Shown here: in pieces, positions 11,643 through 20,915 of the stretch
How positions within the stretch are numbered: the stretch's first letter is position 1
Layout of the letters: the number at the start of each line of letters is the position of its first letter
NCBI GenBank assembly: GCA_947044405.1
Contig: CAMRHE010000133.1
Span: 1,054,001-1,118,000, forward strand
Direction of reading: 5' to 3'
Length of the DNA stretch: 64,000 bases
Source: Leptodactylus fallax
Taxonomy: Eukaryota; Chordata; Amphibia; Anura; Leptodactylidae
The notes under the pieces: generated by a model
Database searches by the model: none
What the model saw: the letters and a program-made list of their open reading frames with translations, nothing else
Told to the model about the DNA's origin: nothing
Made by a program: the position numbers and the translations under genes

Positions 11643-12506
11643 TCAGGGATCAGTCTCCAGCCGGGGCCTCCGAGTGGTCACCACCGCGGAGGATGCATGA
11701 CGTCGTCTGGGCTCCAATCGTTGCCAAACCGGTGGTGGGGGAGGGGGTGGAGAGAATAGCTCCCAGTCTGTTAAATCCGGCAGGGGAACATCCAATAGGT
11801 CACAGAAGAGAGGCAAATCCGCAAAGGAGCGAAGCGTAGCGGAGCGACCATCCCTACGAGCAATGAGAGCAAACGGAAATCCCCACCGGTAAGGAATTTG
11901 GTGCTCCTGAAGAATCTGGAGGAGGGGTCGGAGATGGCGGCGTTTCTGGAGGGTGATTAGCGACAGATCCTGATAGAATTGTAGTGGAGCTCCCTGAAAC
12001 TCGAAGTCTTTGAGTTTGCGCACTTTGCTCATTATAGCCTCTTTAAGGGTGAAGTCGTGGAGGCAGCAGATGACATCACGGGGTGTGGCGGAAGATCCTC
12101 TGGGTCGAAGGGCTCGATGTGCCCTATCAAACTTAATTTTGTGGGACGGGGGCTCCTGCAGTATAGTGTTGAAGACAGCCTCCAGCAGAACAGGCAGATC
12201 CTCAGATTGGTCAGCCTCTGGGAGTCCCTTGATGCGTATATTGTTGCGCCGGCCCCTGTTGTCAAGATCCTCCAAGTGGCGTTGCATGTCCCGTATAGCT
12301 GAACCCTGTTCAGTGGTAGTATCATGCAGTGAGGCAACATAGTCTCTGGTAGTGTCATGGTCATTCTCCAGCGTGTCCATTCGGTTAGCAATGGAGTGTA
12401 AATCAGTGCGGAGGGTAGCAATTTCAGATCGGAAGGATGCTGTGATTTCCGCAACCATACTTTTAAGGTCTTGTTTAGTAGGAAGTTGAGGAAGAAGGTC
12501 CGCCAT
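11643..12506 (-). CDS. LINE ORF1 protein, C-terminal part (coiled coil and RRM)
   Basis: 287 residues from an ATG at 12506. The first ~90 residues are a heptad-rich coiled coil (KQDLKSMVAEI ... MDTLENDHDTTRDYV ... RDMQRHLEDLDN), which trimerises ORF1p. It is followed by the RRM-type RNA-binding domain, starting RRNNIRIKGLPE as in L1 ORF1p/transposase-22, and a basic C-terminal domain (KRRHLRPLLQIL, RWGFPFAL). A proline run (SPPPPPPPVW) lies near the end. ORF1p binds LINE RNA as a chaperone. The ATG is probably internal: the natural N-terminus is in another frame just upstream (12507-13147), so this copy has an indel close to 12510-12540. Confidence 0.88.
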   Translation of the reverse strand: MADLLPQLPTKQDLKSMVAEITASFRSEIATLRTDLHSIANRMDTLENDHDTTRDYVASLHDTTTEQGSAIRDMQRHLEDLDNRGRRNNIRIKGLPEADQSEDLPVLLEAVFNTILQEPPSHKIKFDRAHRALRPRGSSATPRDVICCLHDFTLKEAIMSKVRKLKDFEFQGAPLQFYQDLSLITLQKRRHLRPLLQILQEHQIPYRWGFPFALIARRDGRSATLRSFADLPLFCDLLDVPLPDLTDWELFSPPPPPPPVWQRLEPRRRHASSAVVTTRRPRLETDP

Positions 12507-13147
12507 GGATGATGGTGCTGAAGATGGGCCTGGAATGCAGCTCTGGGGGTGCAGGACTGGAGGGGGGAGGCATAATCCTTGGGAGTGTGGGGCGGAGGAG
12601 CCCCTACGCCAGCGCCTTCCACCGCGCCATCCCCCCCTGAGCTATGGAGGGGAGGGGCGATGGGGGAAGATAGTAGATGGGGGGCCACAGAGACCAGCTC
12701 TGTGGCCACAGGCTGCAACTCATCAGCGGTGTAGGAGGGAGCAGAGCCACTGACCTCAGAACTCCTTGAGAAGCTGGAGACATCCGGGGTCCTCTCATGC
12801 CGCTCTGCCAGGAGTGCTGGTGAAGCAGAATGTAGTTGCTGGGACATCCCAGGGTGAGGAGACTGTGGGAGCACTCGTGCTGGGGAAACTCTGGGTTGCC
12901 CAGGCGCCGACAGGGATCTCTGTTGAAGCGGCGCTCCGCTGGCTGACAGGGGGAGCGCGGGAGGAGAAAGGCTGCGCTGCGACCCCTGTGCCTGAAGAGC
13001 GGAGGAAATCCAAGATGGCCGCCCCGCAGCAGCCTGGCCCGGTAGAGAAGGCCGCTGGGCCAGAAAGGCGTCCAGGGTGGCCCCCCCAGACCTCTCCACG
13101 GGCGCTGGGGTGCCCGGGGCCACCTTCCTCGGTAAGCGCTTGCCCAT
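12507..13147 (-). pseudogene. LINE ORF1, N-terminal part in a shifted frame
   Basis: From an ATG at 13147 the frame reads MGKRLPRKVAPGTPAP, a basic start typical of L1/Tx1 ORF1, then a low-complexity Ser/Pro/Ala/Gln-rich region (residues ~30-200). It runs on past 12506 in the wrong frame relative to the coiled-coil/RRM part. The sense frame changes just upstream of the ATG at 12506. I treat the two parts as one ORF1 broken by a small indel, either a real mutation or a consensus error. Confidence 0.75.
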
Positions 13148-13244
13148 ACTGCGCCTGCTGAGGGGTCCACGGGTCTCAGTAGCGAGCGGAGGAGCGGAGA
13201 AGGACCTGCGCGCGTGCTACTCCATGCACGTCCAGGCCACGCCC

Positions 13245-13778
13245 CCCCCCCGGGGGGGGCCGTTTTGGGGGGGGGGGGGGGAGAAAAAGAGCAACAAAGG
13301 GGGGGGGAAGGGGCCCGGGGGGGGAAAAAAGAGGGGGGGGGGGGAAGGGGGGGAGAAATTGGGGGGGGGGGGGGAGGGGGGGAAAAAAAAAAAAAAGAGG
13401 AGGGGGGGGGGGGGGTTTGTTGGGGGGGGGAAGAGGGGGGAATGGGTTTTTTTTTTCCCTTTTTTCTTTTCCCCCCCTCCTCCCTTTTTTTTTTTTTTGG
13501 TGGGGGGGGGGGGGGAGGAGGAGGAAAAAAAAAAAAAAAAAAAGGGGGGATGTATGGGGGTGTGGGGGGGGTGGGTGGGGGGGTGTGTTTGGGGGTGGGC
13601 GGGGGGGGGAGAGGCCGCGCTATCCCGCCCCCCCCTTTTTATCGTGTTGTATGGGGGGGTGGTGTGTTTTTTTTGTGTGTTGGGTTTTTTTTTTGTTTTG
13701 TTTTTTTTTATATATAAAAAAAAATAAAAAAGTGTTGTTTGTTTTTTTTGTGGGGGGGGGGGGGGGTGTTGGGGGGGC
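13245..13778. repeat. Extreme homopolymer low-complexity block
   Basis: About 530 bp made almost entirely of G, A and T runs of 6-20 bases on the plus strand (for example long G runs at 13268-13440, A18 near 13525, T/C blocks at 13447-13500). It follows directly on the GC-rich LINE 5' region and ends abruptly at the Tc1 fossil. Reading frames here are Gly/Lys or Pro/Phe homopolymers and not genes. It may be a damaged or mis-called LINE 5' UTR. Confidence 0.85.
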
Positions 13779-14150
13779 ACAAACAAGCCAAAATCATTAT
13801 CCCTGCAGCACTATGCTTGACAGATATAAAGTGTTTGTGCAGACATACTGGGTTTGTTTTTGCGAAACATGACGCGGTGCATTATGGGTAAAAATGTTCC
13901 AGAAGTCTTGTGGTTTGTTCCGATGCAACTTTGCAAACATAAGCCATGTGCCCTGTTCTTTCTAGAAAGATGAGGCTTTCTTTTGGCAGAACTTCCAAAT
14001 AACCCATACTTGTCCCGACTTTTTCCAATTGTGCTGTCATGAACTTGAACATATAACATGCTATCTGAGTTGTGTAGAGTCTTAGATGCAGCTCTTGGGG
14101 GTTTTTTTGTAATTGACCTTGAGATGAATTTACTGTGGTGTCTACTCATG
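13779..14150 (-). pseudogene. Tc1/mariner transposase fossil, central part
   Basis: The minus strand reads a decayed Tc1-like transposase including VHDSTIGKSRDKYGLFG and AKRKPHLSRKN, then in another frame the region around the first catalytic Asp and a stretch equivalent to 'MIWACF'. It covers roughly residues 70-190 of a typical 340-residue protein. Several indels are present. It abuts the homopolymer block at 13778 and may be the sequence into which the LINE inserted. Confidence 0.75.
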
Positions 14151-16339
14151 AGAAGAATGTCAACTATCTTTTACATTTGTCAATTATCTCTCTGTAGAAT
14201 TATTGACTTCAATTAGCTTTACAACTCGTCCCATACTGATGGGAAGCAACAATTCCATCTCTAAAATCATTTCTGATGTCTTTCCTCCTTGACAATGTGT
14301 TAACACATGGCTGAATGCTTCAGATCAGCAAACTGCCAAAACTTCTGCTTTTACAGAGGTGGTCTTTAAATATGCCGCCCCACCGGGTCACTAATGCCCG
14401 TGATCAGAGTCACCGCTGATCACCGGCATTAACTCTCTATACAGTTTGCTTATGGCAATCCTCAATAGATACATACTGTATGCATCTTGCCATAGACTAC
14501 AACACAGTTGTATTGCAGTCTATGGCACAAGATCTGATGGGGGGGGGGAATTAAAAAGTTTTTAGAAATATTTAAAAAAAAATAATAAAAAAATACAGAA
14601 GTTCAAATCACCCCCATTCAAACAAAAACAAACATAAACAACTGAAACATCCCCGGATCTGAAAATGAGCGAGCTACAAACATATAAAAATATTTTACCC
14701 ATATGGTGGTGGGAAAAAAAAATCAAAATGGCCAACACTTTGTTTTCACCATTTTTCTTTCAAAAATATTTGCATAAAAAAAAAATCAAACGTTCCCTAA
14801 AACAGTATAAATAAAAAGTACAACTGGCCCTGCAAAAAAGATGTCTTACACAGCCCCATATTCAGAAATTTTAAAAAGTCATGGGTGTCAGAATATGGTG
14901 ACTACAAAAAATTTTTTTTCCAGGTTTCGGATTTTAGTTACGCTGTTAAAACGTGGTAAAAACTATATAAATGTGGTATTGCCGTAATTGTAACCACCCT
15001 ACGGAATATCTGCAGCAAAAATCTGCAACCCCTCTGTGGTGGAGGGGTATGTGGGCTCCTTTAGGCACCAAGGCTGTTACTACCGCTATACTTCGTATAG
15101 CTACACCCCTGTATTGTTCTCCATAGCCCTAAAACTATTAGGGAATTATCTCACGTAGGGTTAAATACATTTCCAGCTCTGCTGCTTGAAGTCATTCCTA
15201 AGTTAAACAATGAGTGTGAATTATGGCTGTAATTGGGTGACTGTTCTCTAATTCCAAACTTGCCGAGCTGGTAGAAAATTCTCCTTTTATGTCATCAGTG
15301 GCAATAAGATCTAAAGGAATTCATTCATGGGCTCCCATAACGTAGTCATTTACGGCTGCACTGTGAATATTGCATTCCAGCTCGCCGTGGTAATGCAGCT
15401 TCATGAATAGCGTCCTGTAACTTAACCCTGTGCATTTCTAGACCAAAAGAAAAGTCCCTTGTACTGGATGGTTACACGAGACTCAAGGTAGTACAAAATA
15501 ATCTTACAACTCTAGTACATCGGTATTTATTCATGTAGTGTTGCACAATATTAACCATTAACAGGGTCTTGGGAGACAGGGAGAGGGGTGAGGAGCAAAT
15601 GTCACTCTGGCATTCAAGCCACGTGGACTTCCCAACCTAAGATGGAGCCTTCATGTTTTGGGACTGGATGCAGTGTTAGACAAGCCCAGAGAACCCTTTG
15701 GTAGACATAATAATGGCCTAGCAGAGGACACCCATATCTGAAGGCTACTACAGTCTCTTTTCTTGGGATTGTTGAATGGTGGGACCCCAGAATACTGTTA
15801 TCTGTTAGGCCCAAGGAACCTCAGTGTGACACAGACTGGATGTATAACCGGCTTTGCTTTGAACCCAAAGCAAAGAGTGTCATGGGTTAGTCCTGTTAGT
15901 TGCCACAGGTCTCCTGCCTATTATTCACATCCAACATCAAGGTTACCCCACAATCCATCAACCTGGAGACCACCACCATCTACACCCCCTCTTCACTGCA
16001 CCATTTCAGGGTTTGTGGGAGGTTTGGTGGGAAAGGACACAGTGACAACCATGACCAGATCGTGACAAAGCCAGAGACCAGAGTCGCCATTTTAATCTTA
16101 ACTCCTGCCACTACCACACTGCGATTGCCCCAGCGGGCTCTGGGTTGTTGCACATGCAGCAAGTAATATTTTGCAGATATATAATGCAGAAAATGATAGG
16201 GATGTCGATTTGTCCTCTTTTACACTAGGCTGACAGTTTCGTATTTGTAGTAGAAGCGTAGATGAGGGCTCACAGGCCTGAGTGCAGACGTTCAGCTTTA
16301 CTCTTTCATTCTCACTATGAGGGTAAAGGGCCAATGTAA
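14151..16339. other. Non-coding; diffuse repeat-like sequence
   Basis: No gene supported. About 14350-15130 is AT-rich with poly-A runs and looks like an old interspersed repeat. About 15170-15420 shows no repeat character within the window. Short frames at 15763-16166 have no domain signature. Confidence 0.5.
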
Positions 16340-16890
16340 TATCTCTGGTGGTCTTGGGTAGTTCTTAGGTTATTGTTTAGTATCCTGGTGGTCTAGGGCA
16401 GTGAAGGATGAGCAAGAGAGTTAATGCTCACATCCTTGGTTGGCTATGTGGTAAAATTGGTCAATGACTGCACCCCTGAAGTCTTTGGCATTTATGAGAA
16501 CAGTATCATTATCGCTAGTGATCTTGGGTGTTAAAGTGGTCAATACCTACATACCTGAGTTTTGGCGGCCCTAGAGAAGGGTGAATGGGCAATGGTAATG
16601 TCTCAATGAAGGAGGGGTAATGGCCAGCAACCTTTCTTTGCTAGGGTATTGAAATAGTCAATGCCTACATCTCTAAGGTCTGGGGCATTGAATGGACAAG
16701 CGTCATCATCCCTGATTGTCTAGGGTACTGAAGTATTTATTGCTAATAACCATGATGGTATAGGGTCTTGAAGTGGTCAATGGCAACATGTCTGGGGTCT
16801 AAAACACTGAAGTGGCCAGTACCACCATTCCTAATGCCCTAGGGCATTGAGGTGGTCAAAACTGACATCCATGGTAGTCTAAGAGTCAAG
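16340..16890. repeat. Degenerate minisatellite, period about 50-65 bp
   Basis: A phrase of the type 'ctagggtattgaagtggtcaatgcctacat...ctggggtct...ggcattgaa' recurs about nine times with many substitutions and gaps. Units are visible at ~16385, 16520, 16640, 16715, 16760, 16800 and 16840. No coding capacity. Confidence 0.6.
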
Positions 16891-18033
16891 AGAAGCTCTG
16901 AGAGGCGTCCAAGTACTGAAAAACTGGTGAAAAGATGGTGGGCTTCAGCTGGTTGAAGCAGCCCCAATAGTGTTGGCAGGGAAGAAGACTCTTGTTGCAT
17001 TGGCTATGTGGATGAAGGTGGGGTGCGAAGGTTAACAATTCTAGCAAACTGTTCACAGTTGTTATTCCTTTTCCAATTTCAGTAAGGAAACCTTCCGAAC
17101 CCTCTTTAGTTGTCTTTCACTGTGTTCATCCCCTGCATGTAATAGAGAATAGATAAGTCTGTACGACCATAACCAAATAACTGCAGAGGATCGTAAGCTC
17201 TCTGTCCAAATCCTAAAGGTGGCGGTTTCAAAAAGTTTGCATGGATGCTGTTTACTTCTGAGCAGGAAGCTCTTCGGCTGGAAGTCTGTATATCCCCTTA
17301 TGATGAATTCACGAATTGCTATGGATTTTCAGGCAGCAGACATTTTCTACTGCGGATTCAGCTTTAGGCTTCACGGTTTTCAATGGTGGTGATGTGTCTT
17401 ATGGATAAAATTTAAGGATTTCAGCTGTAGGACATTGAACACTGCAGAAAGATCTTTGCATAGTACATTGCAGAACATTCACCTGATGCTTTATTTGTTC
17501 CTGCCGCTCTTTATTACAATGCTCCACTGTATGTTCTGTATTCCAGTGAATATTTGGTAGGTGTATGCAAATATATAGCATTTTCTTAAACTGACTGATG
17601 TTTTTATGTGCTCTTCTATAAATATAGAGAATGTCTCCAGGTCTTTTTCTATATATTTTTGCATTTGTTCATAATAAAATCACTTTCTAGGGAACAGAAA
17701 GGATTTGAACTGTTTTTGAATGTACTTTTTGGTCCCACTAGGGGACTTATATTGTTCAGGAATTTTACAAAAAATCTCAACCATCTTACAGCGCCCGGGG
17801 ATATCTGTTTCTGGCTCCATGTACTGCATAGTACAGGGCTTGGACACTCCCCGAACAGCTGATTCATGAGAAGACTGGCCTTTAGATAGGATAGGCCAAA
17901 AACACTGGACAACCCATCTAACATTGCTTGATCCAATGTACGACTGGGGTACCCAGGGCTCACCAATAAATCTAATTGTGGGGCCCACTGTACAGATGCA
18001 TGGAAATATTACCCCATTTGAAAATTCCTTAAC
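16891..18033. other. Non-coding, nothing recognised
   Basis: No supported gene or bounded repeat up to the TA dinucleotide at 18034-18035 where the Tc1 element starts. Confidence 0.5.
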
Positions 18034-18249
18034 TACAGTGGGGAAAAAAGTATTTAGTCAGCCACCAATTGTGCAAGTTCTCCCACTTAAAAAGATGAGG
18101 CCAGCCTGTAATTGTCATCATAGGTAGACCTCAACTATGAGAGACAAAATAAGAAAACAAATCCAGAAAATCACATTGTCTGATTTTTAAAGAATTTATT
18201 TGCAAATTATGGTGGAAAATAAGTATTTGGTCAATAACAAAAGTTCATC

Positions 18250-18591
18250 TCAATACTTTGTTATATATCCTTTGTTGGCAATGACAGAGGTCAAACGTTT
18301 TCTGTAAGTCTTCACAAGGTTGGCACACACTGTTGCTGGTATGTTGGCCCATTCCTCCATGCAGATCTCCTCTAGAGCAGGGATGTTTTGGGGCTGTCGC
18401 TGGGCAACACGGACTTTCAACTCCCTCCAAAGGTTTTCTATGGGGTTGAGATCTGGAGACTGGCTAGGCCACTCCAGGACCTTGAAATACTTCTTACGAA
18501 GCCACTCCGTTGCCCTGGCGGTGTGCTTGGGATCATTGTCATGCTGAAAGACCCAGCCACGTTTCATCTTCAATGCCCTTGCTGATGGAAG
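18250..18591 (-). pseudogene. Tc1 transposase, C-terminal part (DD34E catalytic end)
   Basis: About 105 residues ending at a normal stop. Visible motifs are [17 protein letters not shown] (second catalytic Asp) and [19 protein letters not shown] (catalytic Glu), with [18 protein letters not shown] at the C-terminus, all typical of Tc1 transposases that cut and paste at TA sites. The frame is intact from the ERV junction to the stop. The N-terminal part lies at 26293-26890 on the other side of the ERV. The protein cannot be made because of the insertion and further breaks in the other half. Confidence 0.92.
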
Positions 18592-18595
18592 GAGG
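18592..18595. repeat. ERV target-site duplication GAGG, left copy
   Basis: GAGG precedes the LTR 'TGTCGG' and recurs at 26289-26292 after the right LTR 'TTACA'. A single copy would restore Tc1 continuity. Four bases is the usual duplication length of gammaretrovirus-type integrases. Confidence 0.9.
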
Positions 18596-19039
18596 TGTCG
18601 GGGGCAAGTCCCCCTGGGATGGATGTCACCGTAATCCTAATTAAATAGATAACCAGTTTCGAGCGCTCGGGAAACAAGACGTACACAGGTATCGTGTATG
18701 AACCGTTTCTACTTTATTACGTAGTTCAATACAGTTTTAAAAGCAAGCTCAATTGCATAACAGTCATGTGATCAATATACATATATGGTCTTTCCAGTTC
18801 CGTTATCACACAAATTTGTTCATTTACCCATCACCCCAGATGTTTTCATTTTCACCTTATCTAAATGTCCTTCCAAGACTACTAGTTCTGCTGAAATCGG
18901 CAGAACTGTTGATATCTCCCCCAGACTCCAAGTCTGTGCTTATCAACTACGCAGTCTTGTTTACAGATCATTCCACCCTCTTGTGCTTTCTGTATACTGT
19001 GATATAGAATATAGTGCAAGTTATGTTTTAACCCTTACA
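18596..19039 (-). repeat. ERV 3' LTR
   Basis: 444 bp, starting TG and ending CA on either strand, flanked by the GAGG duplication on the left and the polypurine tract on the right. On the minus strand an AATAAA signal lies at 18718-18713. It differs from the 5' LTR by about two substitutions and one base in the G run near its left end. Confidence 0.93.
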
Positions 19040-19057
19040 ATTCCCCCATTTTAGGAC
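19040..19057 (-). other. ERV polypurine tract
   Basis: The minus strand reads AAAATGGGGGAATTG immediately upstream of the 3' LTR. It is the RNase H-resistant primer for plus-strand DNA synthesis. Confidence 0.85.
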
Positions 19058-19149
19058 TTTATTTTTAATCAGTATTCAATGAATACATTCACACTATCTG
19101 TGTGCCATCTGTGATGGATTCTCCATTGAAAATGTTAAAAATAATGATC

Positions 19150-19563
19150 CTACCTTACATACTGAGTATTGTCCCTCATGAGATTGCATAGCGAAGGAAT
19201 ACATTGGATACAACAACATCCTAATATCATAAAAATGATTACACAAAGGATTATACCTACGATTTGTCGAAGGTATCCCAAGTCAGGTAGGAAAGCTAAC
19301 AGCCAGTCCCACCATCCTTGGTTGACATCTTGTTTAATATGTGTTACCATTTCCTGCAACTGTTTCAACTTATCATGCACATCTTCTGAATGGTCAGACA
19401 AATTAAAACAGCACATTCCCGTAAAAGTGTTGCACCCATAACCATGTTTAAGCAGTAAATAATCTATAGCCGCTCTATTCTGCAATATTGCTTTTTTATG
19501 TGATTGCAAATCTAATATAACATCTTTAATGATAGCGCTAGTAGTGTTTATATTCTTTACCAT
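19150..19563 (-). pseudogene. env: ERV env, transmembrane subunit
   Basis: 137 residues from an internal ATG. They contain the gamma-type heptad region with LQNRAAIDYLLLKHGYG, the CX6CC motif (CNTFTGMCC) that covalently links SU and TM, a Trp-rich membrane-proximal stretch (WWDWLLAFLPDLGYL) and a membrane span (IVGIILCVIIFMILGCCCI), followed by a short cytoplasmic tail. It lies in a different frame from the surface subunit, so the Env precursor is broken between them, near 19564-19600. The TM part itself has no internal stop. Confidence 0.9.
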
Positions 19564-19588
19564 AAAGCAAGCAATACGTGATATTATC

Positions 19589-20329
19589 TTATACAGACAA
19601 ACCTGGTACTCCTACCAGTGACACAGCTAGGCTTATGTATTCTGCTTTCGATAAGAGTTTCACATCATAATTACAATCCTCAGGCAGTGGGATAGTACTT
19701 CTTTTGTGTAATATATGTACATGCGATTTCTGTGAACTCTGTTCATATGGTGTGGGTATCATAGTCAATGCTAATCTAGACAAGGCACATATGCCTCCAG
19801 TTATATTGGCAGGTATATAGGTGTAGCTGCTATTACCACACGCTAGAACCCACCCAGGTGGCAAGGGTACATGTAAATCTAGTGACGGGATAATAAGGGT
19901 CCTGTTACATTGCATCCTCTTCCCTTCCCTCAGGGTTTGACAATCGTTGTCAGTTCTATTGCAGATTTGTGAAAACTGCCCTTTATTCATTATAGGATTG
20001 CAATTAGGTATTGTTGTTTTATTACATGAAAATTTGAAACACAATTCTGCTCTTGCTACTGCCCCAGTCGATATCCTTATCATATTCTCCTGTAAATCTG
20101 CGTAGGCAGTGCAGTTCATACAAGCATAATAAGGACTTATCCAGTCTGCATGCACATGGAGATCAGCTTCCTGTAAAAGAGTATCATTTAACTGAAGTTT
20201 CAACAATTTAGTCCATACTGCAACAGAAGTCGGCACTGCAATCAAACAAGTTTCTAACACATTACTGGAATATGCATTTCTCAAACAAAATTCTGTCATG
20301 TTTAATACTCGGGCCAAATATAACCACAT
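19589..20329 (-). pseudogene. env: ERV env, surface subunit and cleavage site
   Basis: 246 residues with eight N-glycosylation sequons (NMTE, NDTL, NCTA, NKTT, NRTD, NRTL, NSSY, NITG), many cysteines, a basic cleavage site (LHKRS near residue 209) and a hydrophobic fusion-peptide-like stretch (AEYISLAVSLVGVPG) at the end, where the frame is lost. The ATG at 20329 is probably not the natural start: a hydrophobic signal-peptide-like reading begins at the ATG at 20469 in another frame, with a T8 run near 20391 as the likely break point. Confidence 0.85.
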
Positions 20330-20469
20330 ATTCTCTTTTGTTCTCCATATGTGTTCCTCCAGCTCCCTTACTCCCCGATTTGGGCTGTCTTTTTTTTCCT
20401 GTAAAGTTCAAACCAGGTCCATATTATTAAAAGGCATCCAGCAAACATCAGCAAGTGTCGTGTTTTCAT
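20330..20469 (-). pseudogene. env: ERV env leader / signal peptide, shifted frame
   Basis: The ATG at 20469-20467 starts a basic then hydrophobic stretch (MKTRHLLMFAGCLLIIW) that looks like an Env signal peptide, followed by Lys-rich sequence and a stop. Its ATG overlaps the pol stop as ATGA, the usual tight pol-env arrangement. It is out of frame with the surface subunit below. The minus-strand A8 run (20391-20398) between them is a plausible site of a one-base error. Confidence 0.6.
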
Positions 20470-20915
20470 TTTGATGGTGCTTCAACTTTCTTGCAATGTG
20501 AAGCGTGTATCCAGGTGGGTTTTCCCTCCAATTTTACTGAAGTGGCAGTTGTCAGCAGTACTTGGAAGGGACCGTCATACCTGGGTTCAAGAGACTTCCT
20601 AGTGTGTCTTTTCACGACCACCCAATCACCAGGCTGCAAGCTATGCGTTCCTGAAAAATCAGAAGGGTCTGGAATAGAAGAGAACACTTTTTTATGTGTT
20701 TCTCTCAATTTCTGGCACAAACTCTGCACATAGCTAGAAATACTGTCATAGTTAAGCTGTAACGTCTGAGGGAAGTATAACCCTGTTTTGGGCGCACTTC
20801 CAAACAATATTTCAAATGGTGACAACCCTGTCCTCCTGTTAGGGGTGGTTCTTACTGAGTAAAGGGCTAAAGATAGACACTCAGGCCAGGGCTTCCCTGT
20901 CTCTGCTATCGTTTT
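20466..20915 (-). pseudogene. pol: ERV integrase, C-terminal domain
   Basis: About 120 residues or more in the frame following the pol break. The text LSPFEILFG, then GDWVVVKRHTRK and the YDGPFQVLLTT...WIHASHCKK block, is the gammaretroviral integrase C-terminal domain with a GPF/GPY-type signature that binds DNA. The stop (20468-20466) overlaps the env ATG by ATGA. The frame differs from the catalytic core (20881-22458); the change falls at or next to a run of seven A on the minus strand near 20917-20923. Confidence 0.88.

Larger units (their letters stand above)
7005..13778 (-). mobile_element. Near full-length L1/Tx1-like LINE retrotransposon
   Basis: The order on the minus strand is a 5' region (13148-13778, partly homopolymer sequence), ORF1 (13147-11643, one frame break), a spacer of about 570 bp, ORF2 (11074-7262, intact), a 3' UTR with AATAAA and a poly(A) tail. 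An APE endonuclease followed by RT in ORF2, with an RRM-type ORF1 containing a coiled coil, is the L1/Tx1 plan. I could not find a convincing target-site duplication. The 5' end is uncertain because it runs into low-complexity sequence that abuts a Tc1 fossil at 13779. Confidence 0.88.
18036..18595 (-). mobile_element. Tc1 transposon, left part (3' half), split by ERV
   Basis: It begins with the Tc1-type end CAGTGGGGAAAAAAGTATTT directly after a TA target dinucleotide (18034-18035). It continues through a UTR to the C-terminal half of the transposase on the minus strand, and is interrupted at 18595 by the ERV. The remainder resumes at 26289 after the 4-bp duplication GAGG, so both pieces are one element. 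Confidence 0.92.

Noticed and set aside
12032..12506. Continuation of the 371-codon frame past the LINE ORF1 coiled coil
   Set aside because: From 12506 downward it is the wrong frame of ORF1; the RRM and coiled coil are clear in the other frame.
13077..13786. Long frames on both strands (for example 216, 167 and 189 codons) in the homopolymer block
   Set aside because: They translate to Gly/Lys or Pro/Phe runs and stay open only because homopolymers contain no stop codons.
6991..13792. A target-site duplication for the LINE (ggcacacagc versus ggcacaaacaagc)
   Set aside because: The match needs gaps and the 5' boundary is unclear because of the homopolymer block.
15080..15100. loxP-like string (tatacttcgtata)
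   Set aside because: Only one half site with several mismatches; no spacer and second arm. A short palindrome by chance.
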